From JAYUKV01 sp043764135 (GTDB lineage Bacteria > Patescibacteriota > JACMRA01), in NCBI GenBank assembly GCA_043764135.1, contig JAYUKV010000080.1:1-12210 (forward strand): a stretch of DNA of 12,210 nt. Direction: 5' to 3'. The notes beneath the pieces were generated by a model. The model was given only the letters and a program-made list of their open reading frames with translations. It did not search any database and was not told the DNA's origin. The translations under genes and the position numbers were made by a program. The first letter of the stretch is position 1. Every line of letters starts with the position of its first letter. This document shows positions 8,601 to 12,210 of this stretch, piece by piece.

Positions 8601-8729
8601 ATTAAGACAAGCTGTATTATTAGATCCTTGGTTCTGAGCTTGGGAATTGATGTTAAATGGACTATTACTTACAGGAAGTGAAGTTAATAAAAATATCAAG
8701 ATAGTAAGCTTTATAAAAAGTTTATTCAT
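5604..8729 (-). CDS. Large exported protein with C-terminal pancreatic-lipase-like hydrolase domain
   Basis: A 1041-aa protein. The N-terminus is a signal peptide (hydrophobic about 4-20, polar from 21). Residues about 35-700 match no family I know: Asn/Ser-rich, with scattered cysteines and an acidic-basic linker around 410-435. Residues about 720-960 look like an alpha/beta-hydrolase of the pancreatic-lipase type: SHGW (734-737, oxyanion-hole loop), nucleophile S816 in GHSLGS, and D840 in FGLDTP, which corresponds to the GLDPA aspartate of that family. The Ser-Asp distance of 24 equals that of pancreatic lipase. The triad histidine is probably H936 (NEHVWVVETF), with H920 or H903 as alternatives. 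C781, C784 and C847 near the active site suggest disulfides. A lipid or ester substrate outside the cell is inferred; acyl-ester specificity is unproven. No C-terminal membrane anchor or sorting signal is visible. It sits in a T4SS operon, 27 bp after one membrane protein and 15 bp before another. Confidence 0.88.
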   Translation of the reverse strand: MNKLFIKLTILIFLLTSLPVSNSPFNINSQAQNQGSNNTACLNGLNKFTHPDLRLFSFCYDSSTTVKSNIRSASQEEKEFHYQTTKSNYLSKIGNISVTKGNSTLIFNYIEGNINHSPELYCTANGVNISSTELGSITTPRRAIVDIQPTLNQQLKNEYSEPFNNNKGLDNNILYPKDPTAKKIGELPTLYDINVNSYIDTINGFNSKMGYKESSFPFVIVPQGFQLPFTTEKDKRIIENKKYNSFAYDISNYSQRSFEPGQAKPENQQWDKSITDRFLNGEGTCYDNSQRLFGLRLDSELIINNQHSSSADSSPDKDNNYQEVVYPNTDKSEYTINSGRISLPPNLLNTNIPSIKIYSNTNQLSTLTDTLESICWNKLSCQRRDQIMSRTPVNTNNIYPANPLTKDASGFSTGNTKEDQDKLKQQEEEDKLRRDNPFYGKKVVLKYIIHCDDKAELLESDIPEPVLESILEDPANNKEVSNYNLTLKVIAKGFPIELRTEERTNCEFWNLKFNKENHVYELNNNGIGVQNINNFVYKDTINFKDEDVASFWTDNMNTSNDSISNSYYTKTIKLRNLERMKVPLVGFEIGDTVSREKEQLTNSDLIYARSRIYGEINLNFLNTRKGKEIKFEYNDQQKFSSLNPISEYGLTKYKNESEKSNIFKLGNIASTTGLGIEEPFYVTGGEEGGGLKTEQVDISRRKIKLTMSDIDKQKNQDWDLKSKLPDTTNIWLISHGWDDYDSKNFREIANIVKTKYPEDLVLTVNWSEASNNAGKTNGGNCRACSWVDSVANGIKSKIKNQYGIENGNKIRLIGHSLGSILSATISTKFTNRADYLFGLDTPREFPCKGIDYDKLQNLSLTNLIDLGDKDAFGNKYWYNISKTQPRYVFRDSAKIVRTFVGLHSFAGSRDAGREGNKAFHIDFDTKIINMDFGNEHVWVVETFKQLIKEDKFEDNFLSLEDKSQHDDLLRKSGGVPFGVLNRQDEKSWSEYGWDNYNGVIQLNRQIRGSDKETVHKGDVRRVWIKTEDNESYKKATFSKDN

Positions 8730-8756
8730 AAAAATATTAAGGTAAAAAAGAGTGTA

Positions 8757-9479
8757 TTATTCTGTTCCTAGTTTCGTATAAGTGATAGTTTTGACTAATG
8801 AATCCATGGCTTTGTAGTTTTCCGGGGTATCATTGTCATAAGTGATTTGAACATAGAATGTTTGATTCCTAAAGTCTTCTCGGTAATCGATAAAGAGCTG
8901 TAAGTTAGATTGAAATTTTTTATCTTTAGAATTTTTTTTATCAACAAATATCTGACCGCTTCCAAGTCTAGAATTGTATATTCTTGAAATCTCAGACCTA
9001 CCCTTATCTACATAAATTTCAACTGATTCAGGGCTTGATTCTACATAACCATAGAGTTTGGAATTTAATTCGTTACTGATATAGTTTGGGTTACCTACTG
9101 CGTATTTTTGGTATAGTAAATCTTCTTCTACAACTAAAAAGTTAATTTTACTCTTACCATTAGTAAATTCATATTGATATGATTTTAATTTATCATATGG
9201 ATTTTGCTCTTTCTTAACTAATTTATGGGACCAGTTAATATCAGGTTTTGTATAGTTAAAGCTTATATCATCTTTTATCACGCCTTTTAGAGAATCTTTA
9301 TTAACAATATTACTATTTGTTCTAGTGTTAGAATTGGTAGAATTCTGAATTGTTTTAGGTCTCATAATTACAAGATAAGTAACAATCATTGTTAGAGGCA
9401 ACAGAATCACAATTGTGGTAATCACAAGAAAATATTGTCTTGCCTTAATCTGAGATTTATTGGTTGATCTTATTGCCAT
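8757..9479 (-). CDS. Single-pass membrane protein of unknown function, overlapping the VirB4 gene
   Basis: A 240-aa protein from the ATG at 9479: a basic N-terminus, one transmembrane helix (about 16-38), an Asn/Ser/Thr-rich linker (about 44-60), then an extracytoplasmic domain of about 180 residues rich in beta-type sequence, with no cysteines or recognisable catalytic motif. I do not recognise the family. Its ending, with an alternating beta pattern then ..AMDSLVKTI.., recalls small PsbP-like or lipoprotein-type domains, but only vaguely. The chosen start overlaps the end of the VirB4 gene by 23 bp. An earlier in-frame ATG at 9506 would add nine residues (MYQLTCLCV) and a 50-bp overlap. Neither has a Shine-Dalgarno sequence, so translation is probably coupled to VirB4. 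Its position between VirB4 and the lipase-like gene suggests a structural or accessory part of the same system. Confidence 0.85.
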   Translation of the reverse strand: MAIRSTNKSQIKARQYFLVITTIVILLPLTMIVTYLVIMRPKTIQNSTNSNTRTNSNIVNKDSLKGVIKDDISFNYTKPDINWSHKLVKKEQNPYDKLKSYQYEFTNGKSKINFLVVEEDLLYQKYAVGNPNYISNELNSKLYGYVESSPESVEIYVDKGRSEISRIYNSRLGSGQIFVDKKNSKDKKFQSNLQLFIDYREDFRNQTFYVQITYDNDTPENYKAMDSLVKTITYTKLGTE

Positions 9480-11271
9480 TACGCATAAACATGTTAATTG
9501 ATACATTTTTACTATTGTCTTTTGCGCTGTATTCGAATTGGTGTTTTCTTAGATGAATCTTTACTCTATCCATTGTATTAGATTTTTTCTGCCATATCAT
9601 ACAGGATCCAACAGGCAATGATCTGATAGATTCCAAATCACTAGGATTTATTCTAAGGACGTCATCATTGACATTTTCTTGGGCAAATATACATTGAAAT
9701 CCTAACTGTTTACTTATGCCTACAGCATTGTACTTATAGTAATCATTAAGCTCTTGAGTGATCAAAACAAAAAAACCATTGTACTTTCTACACCTCTTAA
9801 CATATTGGGTTAATAGCTCTTTAAAACCATCGAATTTTAAGAACATATGCAACTCATCAATAAACAATGCTCTATACCTATCTTTAGGTAACATCTTCTC
9901 AAATGACTTGTATAGCAATGCATAACCAAGAGAAGATCTTACTGTTTCATTCTCATTACCACTAATATCAAGAATGACCTGATCCTGAGCAAATGTAAAT
10001 TCGCCTTTTGTACTAAAATATCCTCCAAAAGTTGCATTATCTTGCTCTGCATCACTAAAATTCTTTATTCCTAGCCAACATTCTTTCCATTCATCTTTTG
10101 ATTTTTCGTGATGTCTTAAGAAGTTACAAAGCTCTTCCATATTTCTTTTTTCTCTTAATACGCCAACAGAATTATAGAATTCTGAAAGACAATTTAATAA
10201 AGGCGTTCTATTCTTCTTAATCGATTCATCAAACACAGGAAAAGTAAGCATAAAATCACCCAACCAATTGATATGATCGGCTTTTGGGTTGAATTTTTCT
10301 CTGTCTTCTTGATCGAACAAATCTATGATATTATCATTGTAATCTACGATATTTATTCCAGAAGCTCTATTTACTTGGATAACTTTGGCTCCTATTTCTT
10401 TGGCTAATTTGCTACATTCTCCTTCTGGATCGATATACCATCTTTGAACTCCCAACAAACCAAGTTCTTCAAAGAATTTTTTACAAAAGGCGCTTTTTCC
10501 TCCTCCATTATCACCTGTTACACTCATCGAGTGTGTTCTATCCCCCTGAAAACAATCAAAGAAAAATATATTTTTTCTGTAATAATCATATCCTATTGGT
10601 AGTATTCCACTTTGTCTTGTTGAGGTTGGAAGTAGCATCATCGATAATGGTCTTGTTAGAACTTTTTGACTCATTCCATTGATCGTTGGTATAGGTAGGG
10701 AGTTTAAGAAAGTGTCTTTTTGGTCGTATAATGGGATTGCAAAGATCCATTTTTTTTGTCTAAGTGTGGTTTGGATGTGCTTGTCTATATTATTAAGATG
10801 TTCGATAGAATCGGCAAAAACAGTAATTATTATTGTTGTATCTGTTAATTCTTGACCTTTTGCCACTTGGTCTTCTATATCCTCTATATTCTCGACTTTA
10901 TTACGAGCATCAATACTAGAACCTCCTATTATTGGGGTTGAGACATGCTCTTCAATGTTAAGCTTTGTTGTTTTGATAGTTCTTTCTATTAATGCATCTT
11001 TGGCTTTTTTTACATTTATTTTTATAAAATATGTAAATTCTGGAAGATTACTTTTTTCACTAAGATCAAAAGCAGAAACAATGTCTTGCGAGCTAACAGT
11101 ATTTGGAAAATTTCTTAAATAGTAAGATCTTGAATATCTATTAGAGTGCTTAATATCATGAGATTCTATCACAAGTCCGTTCTGATCGAAGTATTCACAA
11201 ATGGGATATTGGTTTACAAATGTGTCTAGATCATCAATTGCTTGTTTTTTATTTTTAAATAATTTGAACAT
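9457..11271 (-). CDS. VirB4/TraC-type T4SS ATPase, lacking the first N-terminal part
   Basis: A 604-aa cytoplasmic ATPase that powers assembly of conjugation and type IV secretion machines and their pili. Seen: a mixed alpha/beta N-terminal part (1-235); Walker A GDNGGGKS (253-260, K259) followed by YIDPEGE as in VirB4 and TraC; Walker B LFIDELHMF with D472 and E473; then RCRKYNGFFVLITQE, matching the arginine and TQ motifs of the family. All ATPase residues are intact. Length is below the usual 790-880 aa of VirB4 or F-plasmid TraC; the missing portion matches the preceding 245-aa gene. Both are in the same frame, separated by one TAA plus two codons, and together total 849 aa. Stand-alone VirB4 proteins of about 600 aa are, to my knowledge, common in Patescibacteria, where these machines are thought to build pili or take part in DNA uptake or host contact. 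No mating-pair genes other than small membrane proteins are visible here. Confidence 0.93.
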   Translation of the reverse strand: MFKLFKNKKQAIDDLDTFVNQYPICEYFDQNGLVIESHDIKHSNRYSRSYYLRNFPNTVSSQDIVSAFDLSEKSNLPEFTYFIKINVKKAKDALIERTIKTTKLNIEEHVSTPIIGGSSIDARNKVENIEDIEDQVAKGQELTDTTIIITVFADSIEHLNNIDKHIQTTLRQKKWIFAIPLYDQKDTFLNSLPIPTINGMSQKVLTRPLSMMLLPTSTRQSGILPIGYDYYRKNIFFFDCFQGDRTHSMSVTGDNGGGKSAFCKKFFEELGLLGVQRWYIDPEGECSKLAKEIGAKVIQVNRASGINIVDYNDNIIDLFDQEDREKFNPKADHINWLGDFMLTFPVFDESIKKNRTPLLNCLSEFYNSVGVLREKRNMEELCNFLRHHEKSKDEWKECWLGIKNFSDAEQDNATFGGYFSTKGEFTFAQDQVILDISGNENETVRSSLGYALLYKSFEKMLPKDRYRALFIDELHMFLKFDGFKELLTQYVKRCRKYNGFFVLITQELNDYYKYNAVGISKQLGFQCIFAQENVNDDVLRINPSDLESIRSLPVGSCMIWQKKSNTMDRVKIHLRKHQFEYSAKDNSKNVSINMFMRNGNKINQ

Positions 11272-11277
11272 AAAAGT

Positions 11278-12015
11278 TTAGTAATTAGTAGTGTTTGAAA
11301 CAAAATTATGTAACAACCAATCAAGGTGTTGACCTTCAACCTCTTGATGATTTATACCCATTTCTCTAAGAGCTGAAATAGTTTTGGATACTTTTGTATC
11401 TAGTATTTGTTTGGCTTCTATGATGTTTTCAACCTTTGTCCCAATTATAGGTGTGTGGATAACCATAAACACTTCTCTTGTTCTTGATTTGTAGGTATCG
11501 AACATTTCTTGTAAATAGTTTTCCATATTGAATCTTAAGTTATAGGATAATTGTTCACCTTCTGGTGTTGTAAAGACGTTGGTTTGTTTTAACTTATTAT
11601 CTAATTGTTCGAAGTATGAATGATAATCATTTATTTGCTCAGCTCTATCATAGTAAAACAAGTCTATCTCACTAAAAAACTGTGTATTTTCAATAAAGTT
11701 ACCAAATTCTTGATAAGTTCTGTTCTGTTCGATCTCGTTGTTATTGGCTAAATAAGGTATTTGCAATTGATAATATCTGACCAGATGATCTCTTACGATT
11801 ATATAGTCTTCGATCTTTCTTATTTGTGATTCTTTTAAAGTATGTAGATTAGGATTTGAGAATGTGTACCTAAAGAAATTTTTAACTATTTTAATAACAG
11901 GATAATTATGAATTTCTAGATTTAGCATTTTACCGATGTACACTCCTTCCAGGACCGCTTGATAAAATGGTTTATTTATTTGTGATGTGTCATTAAATTT
12001 TACAGAATAAGACAT
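11278..12015 (-). CDS. VirB4/TraC N-terminal domain-like protein, separate gene
   Basis: A 245-aa soluble protein without signal or membrane helix. The C-terminal third contains R.REVFMVIHTP (about 178-189), then a helix and ALREMGI...EVEGQHLDWLLHNFV (about 216-240). This is the layout of the N-terminal domain of VirB4/TraC proteins, in which a basic-F-x-V-I strand is followed by a helical L..MGI...L...EL..LL segment. The first 170 residues are helical and hydrophilic and do not obviously match. It starts 5 bp after the stop of the small membrane protein gene and stops 6 bp before the ATPase gene in the same frame. It probably associates with the ATPase to rebuild a full VirB4, tethering it to the membrane complex (inference). 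No Shine-Dalgarno sequence; the ATG at 12015 is the first in the frame after the preceding stop. Family call moderately sure; existence of the gene sure. Confidence 0.85.
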   Translation of the reverse strand: MSYSVKFNDTSQINKPFYQAVLEGVYIGKMLNLEIHNYPVIKIVKNFFRYTFSNPNLHTLKESQIRKIEDYIIVRDHLVRYYQLQIPYLANNNEIEQNRTYQEFGNFIENTQFFSEIDLFYYDRAEQINDYHSYFEQLDNKLKQTNVFTTPEGEQLSYNLRFNMENYLQEMFDTYKSRTREVFMVIHTPIIGTKVENIIEAKQILDTKVSKTISALREMGINHQEVEGQHLDWLLHNFVSNTTNY

Positions 12016-12020
12016 GATTA

Positions 12021-12210
12021 TTACTTTTTAAATTTGTTTAATGTGTTGATAATGTTATTCATACCATTATCGAAGAATGCTACTTTTCTAATTGTTAAAG
12101 TTGCAAATCCCAATCCTACTAACATAGCACATGAGAAAAGCGCGTATTCAAGATTTACTCCTGATTGAGTTAAAGAAGATTTTAAGCCAGATGATATTAC
12201 TACAACCACA
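12021..12210 (-). CDS. Small hydrophobic membrane protein, 5' end outside window; possibly a T4SS pilin or membrane subunit
   Basis: At least 62 residues at the C-terminal end of a small protein, open to the right edge. A GTG at 12209 could serve as a start but is more likely an internal valine (the sequence there reads VVVISSG). One clear membrane segment spans about residues 19-41 of the visible part, then a basic, Asn-rich tail ends in NKFKK. Small one- or two-helix proteins of this kind directly precede VirB4 in many T4SS operons (VirB2/TrbC pilin-like and VirB3/PrgI-like), so a pilin or membrane-subunit role is plausible. The visible piece has no family-specific motif. It is 5 bp upstream of the next gene, so clearly co-transcribed. 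Confidence 0.7.
   Translation of the reverse strand, partial: VVVVISSGLKSSLTQSGVNLEYALFSCAMLVGLGFATLTIRKVAFFDNGMNNIINTLNKFKK

Noticed and set aside
1..12210. Alternative genetic code with TGA read as an amino acid
   Set aside because: All genes read through at plausible full lengths with no in-frame TGA, and all visible stops are TAA, so nothing supports or requires recoding here.
1..12210. tRNA or rRNA genes, CRISPR arrays, insertion sequences, attachment sites
   Set aside because: No cloverleaf-like, spaced-repeat, transposase or integrase signature was seen on either strand.

Overview
The window is AT-rich (about 30% GC by eye) bacterial chromosome or a large element. It has tight same-strand gene packing, TAA stops on all eight genes whose 3' end is visible, and no recognisable Shine-Dalgarno sequence before any start I could check. 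The gene content is a type IV secretion VirB4-type ATPase next to single-pass membrane proteins, a large secreted protein, a YkuD L,D-transpeptidase and a photolyase-related protein. Together with the short, lysine/asparagine-rich proteins, this fits a Patescibacteria (Candidate Phyla Radiation) type genome best. That placement is inference; no marker gene is present.

Region 1 (1-2771). On the minus strand lie a photolyase/cryptochrome-related protein whose 3' end is cut off by the window edge, and upstream of it a membrane-anchored L,D-transpeptidase. An AT-rich divergent promoter region of about 150 bp (2624-2771) separates the transpeptidase from region 2 and carries a 10-bp inverted repeat.

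Region 2 (2772-4757). A plus-strand ABC exporter half-transporter (membrane and ATPase domains fused) is followed by a strong 10-bp-stem hairpin and about 300 bp of AT-rich DNA without a gene. The hairpin has its best U-tract on the minus strand, so it probably also ends the convergent operon of region 3.

Region 3 (4758-12210, entering from beyond the right edge). This is a compact minus-strand operon of at least six genes. In transcription order they are: a small membrane protein (5' end outside the window); a 245-aa protein resembling the N-terminal part of VirB4/TraC; the 604-aa VirB4 ATPase; a single-pass membrane protein of unknown function; a 1041-aa exported protein with a C-terminal pancreatic-lipase-like alpha/beta-hydrolase domain; and a second single-pass membrane protein of unknown function. 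Gaps are 5 and 6 bp, then an overlap, then 27 and 15 bp. The two VirB4 parts are in the same reading frame, separated by one TAA and two codons.

Working model (inference): the right-hand operon encodes part of a T4SS-like surface or pilus machine together with a large exported lipase-like enzyme and two membrane-anchored partners that flank it. This could be a cell-contact or host-membrane-active system, and it is the most unusual content of the window. The left-hand genes look like ordinary cell-envelope, transport and DNA-repair functions.
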